From Natronosalvus sp042663485 (lineage in GTDB: Archaea; Halobacteriota; Halobacteria; Halobacteriales; Natrialbaceae): 64,000 nt of DNA. Below the pieces are notes generated by a model. It searched no databases, had not been told where the DNA came from, and worked only from the letters and a program-made list of their open reading frames with translations. A program made the position numbers and the translations under genes. Positions 45,268 through 53,738 of the stretch are shown one piece after another. The number at the start of each line of letters is the position of its first letter. Positions within the stretch are counted from its first letter, which is position 1. The stretch lies in the NCBI GenBank assembly GCA_042663485.1, contig JBHTAF010000001.1; one strand, 5' to 3'.

Positions 45268-45858
45268 TCATCGCTCGGAAATTGGCGGTTCCTCGAACGT
45301 CTCCTCGCAGCCGTGACAGCGAACGATAGCCGACTCGATGCTGCCGTCGACGCCTGTTCCTCGAGCGAACGCGAGGTCCTCGCCCCCACAGACGGGGCAG
45401 CGGTCGCCCTCGAACGTACTGTCGCAGTTCGGACACTCAAACGTGACCGTCCCCTCGTCGGTTCGCAGTCGCAGGGGTTCGTCCCCACAATCCGGACAGG
45501 AAGCTGGTACCCTGACGTCCTCGGTTTTCCGTGGTGCGCCGAGTGCCAGCACCACCAGTTCCGTGTCACCACCGTTTTTGCCGGACTGAAAGGTTCCGCG
45601 ACCGAATCGCACCGCCTCGCTCTCTGCGACGGTAACCGTACCCGACAGCGTCTCGAACGTCGCGACGCCCGACAGGATTACGAACACCTCCTCCTGGTCA
45701 CGGTGTGCGTGCAAGCCACCCGGAAACTCCCCGCCCGGCGGGATCCGGTACTCGTTGATCGCGAGATCCGACGTTTCCAGCGCGCCCGAGAGTTCCCGCC
45801 GTCGGCCACCGTCGGCGAACTCGACGGGCTCGAGGGCGTCGATCTCGACGGGTTGCAT
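45268..45858 (-). CDS. cupin fused to zinc-ribbon motifs
   Basis: 196-aa protein. Residues ~25-105 are a cupin (GLHAHRDQEEVFVILSGVATFE, with its metal-binding His/Glu; ESEAVRFGRGTFQSG). The C-terminal ~85 residues hold four CxxC motifs (CPDCGDE, CPNCDST, CPVCGGED, CHGCEE), suggesting two zinc ribbons. The fusion may couple ligand sensing to nucleic-acid or protein binding. Start ATG 45858; diverges from purO. Confidence 0.8.
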   Translation of the reverse strand: MQPVEIDALEPVEFADGGRRRELSGALETSDLAINEYRIPPGGEFPGGLHAHRDQEEVFVILSGVATFETLSGTVTVAESEAVRFGRGTFQSGKNGGDTELVVLALGAPRKTEDVRVPASCPDCGDEPLRLRTDEGTVTFECPNCDSTFEGDRCPVCGGEDLAFARGTGVDGSIESAIVRCHGCEETFEEPPISER

Positions 45859-45985
45859 ACGCGAGCGTTTCGCTCCAGGAAGATAAAATCGAGGTCGGGA
45901 CGACTGATAACGGATGGCGGTGCCGAAGCGGGACGGTCGTGCATACATCGACACCTATTTTCCCTCTAGATGCACACGAACGCGT

Positions 45986-46579
45986 ATGTACGTCGGACGA
46001 TTCGTCGTCGTCGGTCCGGACGCGGGCGCCTACCGCGTCTCCTCCCGTTCGTTTCCCAATCGCCAGATTACCGCCCGCGAGGAGGCGCTCACCGTCGGCC
46101 CCACTCCCGACGCGCCCGAGACGGACAACCCCTACGTCGCCTACAACTGCCTGCGCGTGGTGGAGACGCCGACCGGCGAAACGGTCGCCTTCGGCAACGG
46201 CTCACACGTCGACCCCATCGCGGAGAAACTCGAGCTTGGCTACCCCGCTCGCGACGCCCTCGCCACCGCGTTGCTCGCGCTAGACTTCGAGAAAGACGAC
46301 TACGACACGCCCCGAATCGTGGCGACCATCGACGCCGACGGCGAGGCTCTGATCGCCACCGTCCGTCGGGACGCCCTGCTCGTCGAAACTGTCGAGGAGC
46401 CGACACTCGTGGCCACCTACGAGAAAAATACGCCGGAAGCGTTCGAGTTCGAACCAACGGACGCCCTTGACGCGGCGAGCGAGGTACTCGAGGCCGAGTT
46501 CGAACACGCCGTCTGTGCCGCTGGCGTCGTCCGAACCGACGAGGGGTTCGAGACGGCGATCGACAACGGCGAGAACTGA
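45986..46579 (+). CDS. purO: archaeal IMP cyclohydrolase PurO
   Basis: 197-aa enzyme closing the purine ring in the last step of IMP synthesis; this fold is archaeal and unrelated to bacterial PurH. N-terminus MYVGRFVVVGPDAGAYRVSSRSFPNRQ (cited in part), the motif NPYVAYNCLRVVETP and the final FEHAVCAAGVVRTD match the family. Start ATG 45986 with an AT-rich box ~28 nt upstream, consistent with leaderless transcription. Confidence 0.9.
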   Translation: MYVGRFVVVGPDAGAYRVSSRSFPNRQITAREEALTVGPTPDAPETDNPYVAYNCLRVVETPTGETVAFGNGSHVDPIAEKLELGYPARDALATALLALDFEKDDYDTPRIVATIDADGEALIATVRRDALLVETVEEPTLVATYEKNTPEAFEFEPTDALDAASEVLEAEFEHAVCAAGVVRTDEGFETAIDNGEN

Positions 46580-46658
46580 ATAGAACGGGTGCAGTCTGCC
46601 CGAGTCTAGAACCGAATACGGAAGCGCGAGTCCGGAACTCGAGCGTTTCGAGAGTACG

Positions 46659-47252
46659 TTACTCGTCGCCCTCGTCCACCAGCGAGCCGAACAGCGCCTT
46701 CGCGTCGTCCGGCACGTCGAAGTCGTGGTAGTGCTCGCCCTTCTCCTTCGTCAGGATGTTGAGCGCCGCCGCCGCGCCGTCACCCGCCGAAATGACCGCC
46801 TGCCACTCCTCGGCGCGTCCCATCGCCCCCGTGGCGTAGGCGTTCTCGAGGCTGGTCTCCATCGTGATATCGACGTCGACGACGTCATCGTCCGTGAAGT
46901 CACAGCCCAGGTCCTCCGCGAGGTCGCGGTTGGCACCCGTCGCGAGCACGAGATAGGGCGCCGTCTCCTCGCCGTCTTCGGTCGCGACGCGGTAGCCGTC
47001 GCCCGTGGACTCGACGCCCGTGACTTCCACGCCCTGCTGGCGATCGACGCCGAAGTCGTCGACCTGCTCGCGGAGGGTCTCGAGGTACCGGGAACCGTCC
47101 ATCGACTGGACGCCCGGGTAGTTGAACAGGTGAGCCTTGTGCATCCACGTCGCGTCCGTGTCGTAGACGGTCGTCTCGAGGCCGTTCTTTCCGGTGAACA
47201 GGGCCGCGCTCAATCCGGCTGGACCGCCGCCGACGATCAGTACGTCCGTCAT
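46659..47252 (-). CDS. truncated thioredoxin-reductase-like flavoprotein
   Basis: 197-aa FAD-binding protein: GGGPAGLSAALFTGKNGLE dinucleotide motif at the start, YLVLATGANRDLAEDL near the middle and NAYATGAMGRAEEWQAVISAGDGAA near the end. It lacks the redox CxxC pair and the central NAD(P)H-binding domain of thioredoxin reductase. Such short haloarchaeal forms are common, so this is a normal family length rather than a broken gene. Reaction unknown. Confidence 0.85.
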   Translation of the reverse strand: MTDVLIVGGGPAGLSAALFTGKNGLETTVYDTDATWMHKAHLFNYPGVQSMDGSRYLETLREQVDDFGVDRQQGVEVTGVESTGDGYRVATEDGEETAPYLVLATGANRDLAEDLGCDFTDDDVVDVDITMETSLENAYATGAMGRAEEWQAVISAGDGAAAALNILTKEKGEHYHDFDVPDDAKALFGSLVDEGDE

Positions 47253-47485
47253 GGGTTGAAATTACACAGGAACGCGAATAAGCGTGTGGAAGGCGGCGAA
47301 CTGGTCTCGAGTAACGAGCCCTCTGATTTTTCGGCTTCAGTATCTCGAGGGGCCACACAGTGTAATCTCCTCAAAAGTGTAACCCGGTCCTCCATTTCGA
47401 CTCCTATCTCGTACGGATGATGGTTGGGTTCCACATAAACTACAGATAGTGAACATATATACGAGAGTAGATAATGTATGATAGT
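47253..47485. other. AT-rich intergenic region and promoter
   Basis: About 230 bp with clearly lower GC than the chromosome. A CATATATACG box at about 47453-47462 lies ~26-30 nt before the ATG at 47486 of the membrane gene. No other gene is supported. Confidence 0.45.
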
Positions 47486-47947
47486 ATGAACGATAAACCA
47501 GATATATTTCTCTTCGGAATAGCCTTCGTTTACGGTCTGGTTGTTCCGGCTGGAGTTCTTTATCTGATAACAAATAGTAGTGATGTAACCTCGGTGTACC
47601 CGTCTCTCTCGTTTGTGCTTCCAGCCGCCTGGTTTGCCCTGGTTACACTCGGGGTAGTGTTCCTGGGTCGCAATCTTCAACTTCCGACGGATTCACTACT
47701 GGGAGGAGGTATTTTGGGAACGGTCGCTGGATTTGGACTGTTCGACGTTCTTGTTGGGTGGAGCTTCGTGATGTTCGCAATTGCACTAATCGCGATACTG
47801 GCGGTTATTCTGGGTTCGTGGATTGCCTACGAGTGGAATCGTCGCTCGAGAGACATCGCGGAACCGCCATATGGCACCTGGCGCCACATTTTCGTGCTGG
47901 TAGCGACACCGCCGATTGTCATCGTATTCCTGTTTGTTTTGGTCTGA
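47486..47947 (+). CDS. AT-rich four-helix membrane protein
   Basis: 153-aa protein with about four to five transmembrane segments (FLFGIAFVYGLVVPAGVLYL; LSFVLPAAWFALVTLGVVFL; VMFAIALIAILAVILGSWIAY; HIFVLVATPPIVIVFLFVLV). Its codon usage and base composition are markedly AT-richer than its neighbours, suggesting horizontal acquisition or weak expression. Family unrecognised; no paralogue in the window. Confidence 0.7.
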   Translation: MNDKPDIFLFGIAFVYGLVVPAGVLYLITNSSDVTSVYPSLSFVLPAAWFALVTLGVVFLGRNLQLPTDSLLGGGILGTVAGFGLFDVLVGWSFVMFAIALIAILAVILGSWIAYEWNRRSRDIAEPPYGTWRHIFVLVATPPIVIVFLFVLV

Positions 47948-48181
47948 TAGATCGGTCGACAGAGAACCAGTACAATACTCACCTGCACTGACTGTTAGTC
48001 GGGAGCAGTAAAACGGAGAAAGTGAGAAGCACTCGCCAGACGACCATCTCGAGCCTTTCGAGCCTTTCGAACAATTCGAGGAGTATCGAGCCACAGCACG
48101 TTGTGTTCACTGAAACGCCGTCTCGAGAATCCCAACAGAGTCACACGGGACCGTCTCAGGCGTCGACAGACCCGAAAACCG

Positions 48182-50242
48182 CTACAGATCGGATTCCCGC
48201 AACTCGATGTCAGCGATCAGGTCGTAGGGATGGGCGTCCTTGCGGATGCCGTCGACGATCGCGAACGCCTCCCCGGGCGAGAGGAAGTGTTCGGTGACCA
48301 CGCGCCCCAGCGGTGTCGGCGAGAAGCCGTCGATGAAGTCGTACTCGAGTAACTTGCCGATGGCGTGGGTCGTCGGCACCTCGCCGAGCATCCGGTCGTT
48401 GAGCGCCTTCGCCGCCTTCCCGCCGACCGTGATGTTCGCCAGGGTCTCCTCGATGGCGCCGTCCTCGTCGTAGTGGGTCATCACCGGCTCCATCTCCCCC
48501 TTGAGGAGCTTGAAGGCCACTTCGTCCTCGGTCATCTCCATCGAGTTGTGGTAGCTGCAGTCGGGTTCGACCAGGACGTAGACGGTCCCCTGGTCGTGGT
48601 AGTCCGGTCGTCCCGCCCGCCCGAGCATCTGGTGGAACTCCTGGACCGAGAGCCACTCGATGCCCATCGCCAGCGAGTCGAAGATCACCTGCGAGGCCGG
48701 GAAGTCGACGCCCGCGGCGAGCGCTGCAGTGGTGACGACCGCCGCGAGGTCCTGGTCGGCGAACATCTTCTCGACGCGCTTGCGTCGCCGATAATCGAGC
48801 CCCGCGTGGTACGGCGCCGCGTTGTACTCGAGCTTTCGCGAGATCTCGTGACACCGCCTGCGGGAGTTGGTGAAGATTATCGTCTGGCCGCGGTACCCCT
48901 TCGAGGACTCGGTGTCGAACTCCCGTCTCACGAGTTTGTTCTCGACGTTCACCTTCTCGCGACCGTCGGCGAACGTGACGTGGCGCTCGATGGGAACCGG
49001 GCGCTCCTCGAACTCGATCAGGGTGGCCTCGAGCGCTTGGCCTAGCTGTTCGGCGTTTCCGACGGTCGCAGAGAGGTAGATCCACTGGGCGCCGCCGTAC
49101 TCCTCCCGGGCCGCCGCGCGCTTTTCGGTCGTGTACTTCAGTCTCGAGATGAGGCCGTCGAGGCGGTGACCTCGCTCTTCCTCCTTCAGCGTGTGAACCT
49201 CGTCGATGACGACGGTGCCGATGTCGCCCATGTCCTTGCCCGTCCGCAGCGCGTGGTCGATCCCCTCGTAGGTGCCGACGATGACGTCCGCGTTCGGGTC
49301 GAACTGGTTGCCAGAGTCGGCGATTCGGCTCGCGCCGACGCGGATGGAGACGTCCACGAGGTGGCCGTACTCGTCCTGGAAGTCCTCGTACTTTTGATTG
49401 GCCAGCGCGACGAGGGGCACGAGAAAGAGCAGTTTTCCCTTCCCGTTGAGCACGCGGTTGAGCCCCGCGAGTTCCCCCACGAGCGTCTTCCCCGTCGCCG
49501 TGGCGCTCACGACCAGCTGGTCGTCCCCGTCGAACAGGCCGTTCTCGACCGAGAGGCTCTGGACCGGCAGCAGGGTGTCGAACCGGTCCTCGAGCAAATT
49601 CTGCAGGCCCGGATGCAGGTTGAGGGTGTCGACGCCCACCGGATCAACCTCGTCGGTCGTCGCGGAGATGGTGTCGAACTTCGTGAGATCCGGATCCAGT
49701 CGCCCCTTCAGCAGGTTCGTGATCCGCTGGAGGTCCTGTACCTCGAGCATGAGGTCCTCCAGGCGGTCCTTCGCCGCCCCCGTCACGTTCCCGACGTAGG
49801 AGAGTTCACGCTCGAGTTCGCGAGCGGCGCAGTCGGTGCAGATCCAGTCCTCGTCGTCCTTGATCGCCGTTTCGGTCGTGATTGGGGAGTACCGGCCCGA
49901 GGACGCGCAGTACCGACAGGTTCGGACCACCTTCGTCTTTTCCTCGAGCTGGTAGCCCGCGAACATTTCCTCGAGTTCCCGGCGGCCCTCGGGAGAGGTC
50001 TGCTCGGAGATGCGGATGCGGCCGGCGCGACGAGCGAGGTCGACGAACTCGTCCGGCTGACGGGGCTCTTCGCTCGAGTTGCGCTTGACGCGAAACTTCG
50101 CGGGTCGTGGTCCTGCCGAGGTCTCCGAGACGCCGAGTTTTGCCCGGAACAGCCGCTTTCCGTCCCGGGTGACCACCACGAGGTAGTCGTTCCCGGTCTC
50201 GTGACAAAAGAGCGTCTCGACCTCGGGGACCTGTTTTGACAC
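48182..50242 (-). CDS. Ski2/Hel308-like DEAD/DEAH-box helicase with N-terminal zinc ribbon
   Basis: 686-aa superfamily 2 helicase. N-terminal ~100 residues are followed by a zinc-ribbon pair (CRYCASSGR and CTDCAAREL); then the helicase core: Walker A SATATGKT, DEVH box (VVIDEVHTLKEEE), motif III SATVGN, motif IV IIFTNSRRRCHE and QMLGRAGRPD. C-terminal region is partly winged-helix-like. It belongs to an archaeal Ski2-like group separate from Hel308; roles in RNA turnover or recombination are possible. Confidence 0.88.
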   Translation of the reverse strand: MSKQVPEVETLFCHETGNDYLVVVTRDGKRLFRAKLGVSETSAGPRPAKFRVKRNSSEEPRQPDEFVDLARRAGRIRISEQTSPEGRRELEEMFAGYQLEEKTKVVRTCRYCASSGRYSPITTETAIKDDEDWICTDCAARELERELSYVGNVTGAAKDRLEDLMLEVQDLQRITNLLKGRLDPDLTKFDTISATTDEVDPVGVDTLNLHPGLQNLLEDRFDTLLPVQSLSVENGLFDGDDQLVVSATATGKTLVGELAGLNRVLNGKGKLLFLVPLVALANQKYEDFQDEYGHLVDVSIRVGASRIADSGNQFDPNADVIVGTYEGIDHALRTGKDMGDIGTVVIDEVHTLKEEERGHRLDGLISRLKYTTEKRAAAREEYGGAQWIYLSATVGNAEQLGQALEATLIEFEERPVPIERHVTFADGREKVNVENKLVRREFDTESSKGYRGQTIIFTNSRRRCHEISRKLEYNAAPYHAGLDYRRRKRVEKMFADQDLAAVVTTAALAAGVDFPASQVIFDSLAMGIEWLSVQEFHQMLGRAGRPDYHDQGTVYVLVEPDCSYHNSMEMTEDEVAFKLLKGEMEPVMTHYDEDGAIEETLANITVGGKAAKALNDRMLGEVPTTHAIGKLLEYDFIDGFSPTPLGRVVTEHFLSPGEAFAIVDGIRKDAHPYDLIADIELRESDL

Positions 50243-50313
50243 GCCCGTCAGTAACAGCGTAGCGTACTTGAGCGGTTCGGACTCGGCCGATCGCCGGTGT
50301 ATCTACGCTATAA

Positions 50314-50325
50314 AAACTATATTTT
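50314..50325 (-). repeat. 12-nt AT motif AAAATATAGTTT, copy 2
   Basis: Exact match to the copy at 30837-30848 in reverse orientation. It lies 72-83 nt upstream of the helicase start, next to a TTTTTATAG TATA-like run on the minus strand. Confidence 0.45.
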
Positions 50326-50477
50326 AATTCGGACGACACAGTGACCGTTCTGCCAGCGTGCAAAAGCCTCGAGTCGAGACAGAAATGGGAGAGACGGGGC
50401 TCGAGAGCCGGTAGCGGTGGTAAATCTCGTCGTTGACGATAGCTCGAGAGTACCGCCTGTTCTGCGATTGCTCGAGA

Positions 50478-51200
50478 TTACCGTCCCTGCGACGATTCCG
50501 CGTCGGCGCTCTCGTTCCCGCCGTCTCCAGCGCTCTCGTTGCCGTGGTCTCCCGGCGTCTCGTTCCCGCCGTCTCGAGCCGGTTCATTCCCGCCGTCGGG
50601 CGACCGGTCGTCCATCGGCTGGCCGACGCCCTCGCCGGCGATCGACCGCGCCGTCGCTGCAGTGTCCGGTCCGCCACGCTCGCCGGCACGCTCCCGGAGC
50701 GTCCGAATCTCCTCGACGTCGACGCCCTGCGCCGAGAGAACGTCGCTTGGCAACTCACCGGCGGCGTTCGCGCCGATGGCAGCACGTCGCTCGACGCTTC
50801 CCATCTCGGCGACGACCTTCGCGACATCGGCGCGATAACGTCCCTCGCTGATCTCGCCTGTCTCCCGGGATTCATCGAGTTCCTCGAGTCTCCCCTCGAG
50901 GTCCGTGAGCCGGGTTTCGTCTTCTCCGTGGCGCTCGGCGATGATCGCCGCCTTCGCCTCGTCGGACTCGGCGTTCGCCAGTTCGAGACCGAAGGTTCGT
51001 TCGGAGACGTCACCGTCAAGTTCGGCGTTCTGGACGCCGACTGCGGCCGAGAGCTGTTCGCCGGGGGCAATCGATTCGTTCTCGGCGTCGGATTCCTCCT
51101 GGACGGCCCCGTTGGGGACGACGCTCGCCGCGGCCAGCGGAACCGCTACCGCCACTGCGAGGAGGACAACCGTCAGTGCCATCGATGTGCGTCGATTCAT
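50478..51200 (-). CDS. secreted/membrane-anchored protein of unknown function
   Basis: 240-aa protein with an N-terminal signal or anchor helix (MALTVVLLAVAVAVPLAAAS), a helical charged middle region (AIIAERHGEDETRLTDLEGR; LEELDESRETGEISEGRYR) and a low-complexity Gly/Asn/Glu C-terminal tail with imperfect GGNE repeats. I recall a similar haloarchaeal envelope family (DUF7096-like, unverified). It follows two other envelope genes on the same strand. Function unknown. Confidence 0.7.
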   Translation of the reverse strand: MNRRTSMALTVVLLAVAVAVPLAAASVVPNGAVQEESDAENESIAPGEQLSAAVGVQNAELDGDVSERTFGLELANAESDEAKAAIIAERHGEDETRLTDLEGRLEELDESRETGEISEGRYRADVAKVVAEMGSVERRAAIGANAAGELPSDVLSAQGVDVEEIRTLRERAGERGGPDTAATARSIAGEGVGQPMDDRSPDGGNEPARDGGNETPGDHGNESAGDGGNESADAESSQGR

Positions 51201-51380
51201 TGGTGGCTATTGGACTGGTTCGACGATATACGTTGGAGTCGATGGCCCCGGATCAACGACCATCAACGCGATTCAACGCCGTTTTCGATCCGGTTCCATC
51301 TATCGATTTCGTCGATTTTGGCGGTTCTGGCGGTTCCGGCATTGCCATCACCGCAGACTCGAGGCAGACGGCCGAGCGGA

Positions 51381-52673
51381 TCACGGTCGTTCGTCACCTC
51401 CGTCGCCTCCGTCATCACCGCCACCGCCGGTTGCCGACGAGTCGCCACCCTCGGAATCCGCCCCTCCTGGGCCCTCCACCTCCGGAAGCGAGAGCACGTT
51501 TTCCCGACCCAGTCGGAACGACTCGAGTTTGCCCTCCTCGCGGAGGCCGGTGACGACTTTACTGGTTTTCGCGTCCGTCCAATCGAGTTCCTCGACGACC
51601 GATTGCTGTTTCATCCGGCCGCCACGGGACTCGAGGAGACGGATGACCTGCTCTTCGTTGCTCAGAAGTTCCACGTCAGGAGTCCCGGCGATGGGCGACG
51701 CCGATTGTTCGGCCGACGACGGTGGCTGATTCGCCGATGATGCCGACTGATCAGGCGGCGACGTCGACCGATCGGCCGGCGGTTCAGACGCTGGTCCGTC
51801 TCGAGTTCCCGGTTCGTCCCCGGAGTCGTCGAGGTCGGCGCCGGTTTCGTCGACTCGAGACGCTGCCTGTACACCGGAGTGGGTGACCGTATCCCCACTG
51901 CCGCCGTCCTGGCCGGCTGGCTGATCGCGATTTCGATACCACCAGGCCCCACCGGCGGCGAGTACGACGACGGCGAGCGCAGCAGCGACCACGGTCGTCG
52001 TGCTCGGGCCCCCACCGGCGGCGAGGACCACTCGAGGCTCCCCGGAGACGAAATCGGTCTCGCCGCCGCGCCAGATCACCGCGCGGTCGCGTTCGTCGTC
52101 GGGATCGGGTGCGACCGCGGTGCGTTCGTATCCCTCCGGCCACTCGACGAGCAATCTCGTCCCCTCGTCGAGATAGATCCCTTCGATGGCGTCGCCGACG
52201 CGGATCTCGCCGTCTTCGACGGCGGCGAAGCCGTGCCAGTCGAACGTGTACCTGACGACACCGTACTCGCGCGCGAGCGACTGCCGCTGGGTCTCCACAT
52301 CGAACCCGTCGACGGCCATCTCCCGACCCGTCGCTTCACTCGCCGTCGCGGCCGTCTCGGTCATCCGGTCGGCGAACGAATGCGTGTAATTGTCGGGATT
52401 ATCGCGGATCTCCTGGCGCAACGATTCGAACGCCGCCTCGCTCTCGTCGTCGTCGAGCCGAATCCAGAACTCGAGCGTCCACTCGGCGGTCCCGTCGGAC
52501 TGAATAGCGACGTCCATCCGGACCTCGTCGGCGTCGATCTGGTCCTGCTGGAACGCGTTCGATTCGGGTTGCGTCGCTCCGGCCGCGGCCGTCCCGAATA
52601 CGCCGGCTGTCGGTCCGACGCCGGAGAAGCAGAGCAAGACCACCAGGACAATTGCGCCGACGCGACGATTCAT
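51381..52673 (-). CDS. membrane-tethered winged-helix regulator with extracytoplasmic domain
   Basis: 430-aa protein. Order: signal peptide (1-33), a beta-rich extracytoplasmic domain (~40-215: DVAIQSDGTAEWTLEFWIRL…), a transmembrane helix (~225-245, VVAAALAVVVLAAGGAWWY), a low-complexity linker and a C-terminal winged helix (QVIRLLESRGGRMKQQSVVE, DWTDAKTSKVVTGLREEGKL…). Haloarchaea contain a family of this build (DUF7345/DUF7343, from memory). It would let an external signal act directly on DNA. Lies between two secreted-protein genes. Confidence 0.78.
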   Translation of the reverse strand: MNRRVGAIVLVVLLCFSGVGPTAGVFGTAAAGATQPESNAFQQDQIDADEVRMDVAIQSDGTAEWTLEFWIRLDDDESEAAFESLRQEIRDNPDNYTHSFADRMTETAATASEATGREMAVDGFDVETQRQSLAREYGVVRYTFDWHGFAAVEDGEIRVGDAIEGIYLDEGTRLLVEWPEGYERTAVAPDPDDERDRAVIWRGGETDFVSGEPRVVLAAGGGPSTTTVVAAALAVVVLAAGGAWWYRNRDQPAGQDGGSGDTVTHSGVQAASRVDETGADLDDSGDEPGTRDGPASEPPADRSTSPPDQSASSANQPPSSAEQSASPIAGTPDVELLSNEEQVIRLLESRGGRMKQQSVVEELDWTDAKTSKVVTGLREEGKLESFRLGRENVLSLPEVEGPGGADSEGGDSSATGGGGDDGGDGGDERP

Positions 52674-52879
52674 ACGAGTCGATGCTTGCCACGTCGCTTA
52701 AAATACACGAAAGTGAGAAAAAGCGGGTATCGGTTCGGGTACGTATCGTTCAAAACGGTCGGCCGGAACGATATCGAACAGCCTCGAAGACGACAAACAT
52801 ATCAGGGTGGACAGATTTCTGGAGCTGTCACGTCCATCTCGAGTGTCGGTGACTCCGTCGCGTGGGGCGAAGGTTCGTC

Positions 52880-53533
52880 TCAGTCGTCGTTGGCGTTCGA
52901 GTCCTCGACGTCGTCAGCGTCTTCCGCGTCTTCGCCTTCTTCGTCGTTTTCGCCGTTTTCGTCGCTGTCGTTGGTCCCCTGCTCGTCGTCACTTTCGTCC
53001 GTGTCTTCGCCTCCTTCGTCGTTCTGCTCGTCGCTTTCGTCGCTGTCGTCGCCACCCTCGTCGCTTTCATCCGTTTCCTCGTCGTCGGCCTCGTTACGGT
53101 CGTCGCTTTCGTCGGACTCCTGCTCGTCGTTCTCCTCCTCATCACCTGGCGTCACGTCACGGATCGCCTCGCCGAGCGTGCCCTCGAGGGTGCCGTCCAG
53201 GAAGGCCGCGATACGGTCGTGGATCGCGGAGACGTGATCGGGGACCTGCGCGGGCAGGTCGACGTTCGGACCCTGTCCCTGGCGGGCGTCCGCACCGCGA
53301 TCGGCGCCAGCGGCGTTCCCACGTCGGTCGTCGGCGATATCTGCGTTCTCGCCCCGGTCCTCGGCTCGATCGTCGGCACGGTCGTCAGCACCGTCGCGAT
53401 CTTCCGCCGAAACGTCGGAGCTGTCGTCGTCCGCACCCACGGACGTGGGCGCGTTTCCGGGTACTGCGGCGGCGAAGCCGGTCATTATCACGAGTACTGC
53501 CAGCACGGCTGCGATCAGCGTTGTTCGGTTCAT
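52880..53533 (-). CDS. secreted acidic low-complexity protein
   Basis: 217-aa protein with an N-terminal signal peptide (TLIAAVLAVLVIMTGFAAAV), a short conserved-looking middle segment (VDLPAQVPDHVSAIHDRIAAFL) and a very acidic Asp/Glu/Ser/Asn tail of ~90 residues. Function unknown; first of three envelope genes in a row on the minus strand. Start ATG 53533. Confidence 0.65.
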   Translation of the reverse strand: MNRTTLIAAVLAVLVIMTGFAAAVPGNAPTSVGADDDSSDVSAEDRDGADDRADDRAEDRGENADIADDRRGNAAGADRGADARQGQGPNVDLPAQVPDHVSAIHDRIAAFLDGTLEGTLGEAIRDVTPGDEEENDEQESDESDDRNEADDEETDESDEGGDDSDESDEQNDEGGEDTDESDDEQGTNDSDENGENDEEGEDAEDADDVEDSNANDD

Positions 53534-53738
53534 GACTGCACTCGGCTCTGCTCGCCAGACCCACTTCAAGCAGTAACTCAGTGGAATCGGATTTCCGGGT
53601 TTTGACGCCATTTGGCGGCCGTTTTCCTCGGTTTTCCCCCGTTCAACGCGGCTCGAGCGAGCGGTTCGCAACCGAGACGTCGAGCGACGCCCGGGCCGGT
53701 CCCGACGACCCTCGAACGCGCTCGCGCGTCCTCGGCGT

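Noticed and set aside
47253..48181. Provirus or integrated plasmid
   Set aside because: No integrase, att repeats, tRNA target or viral gene is present.
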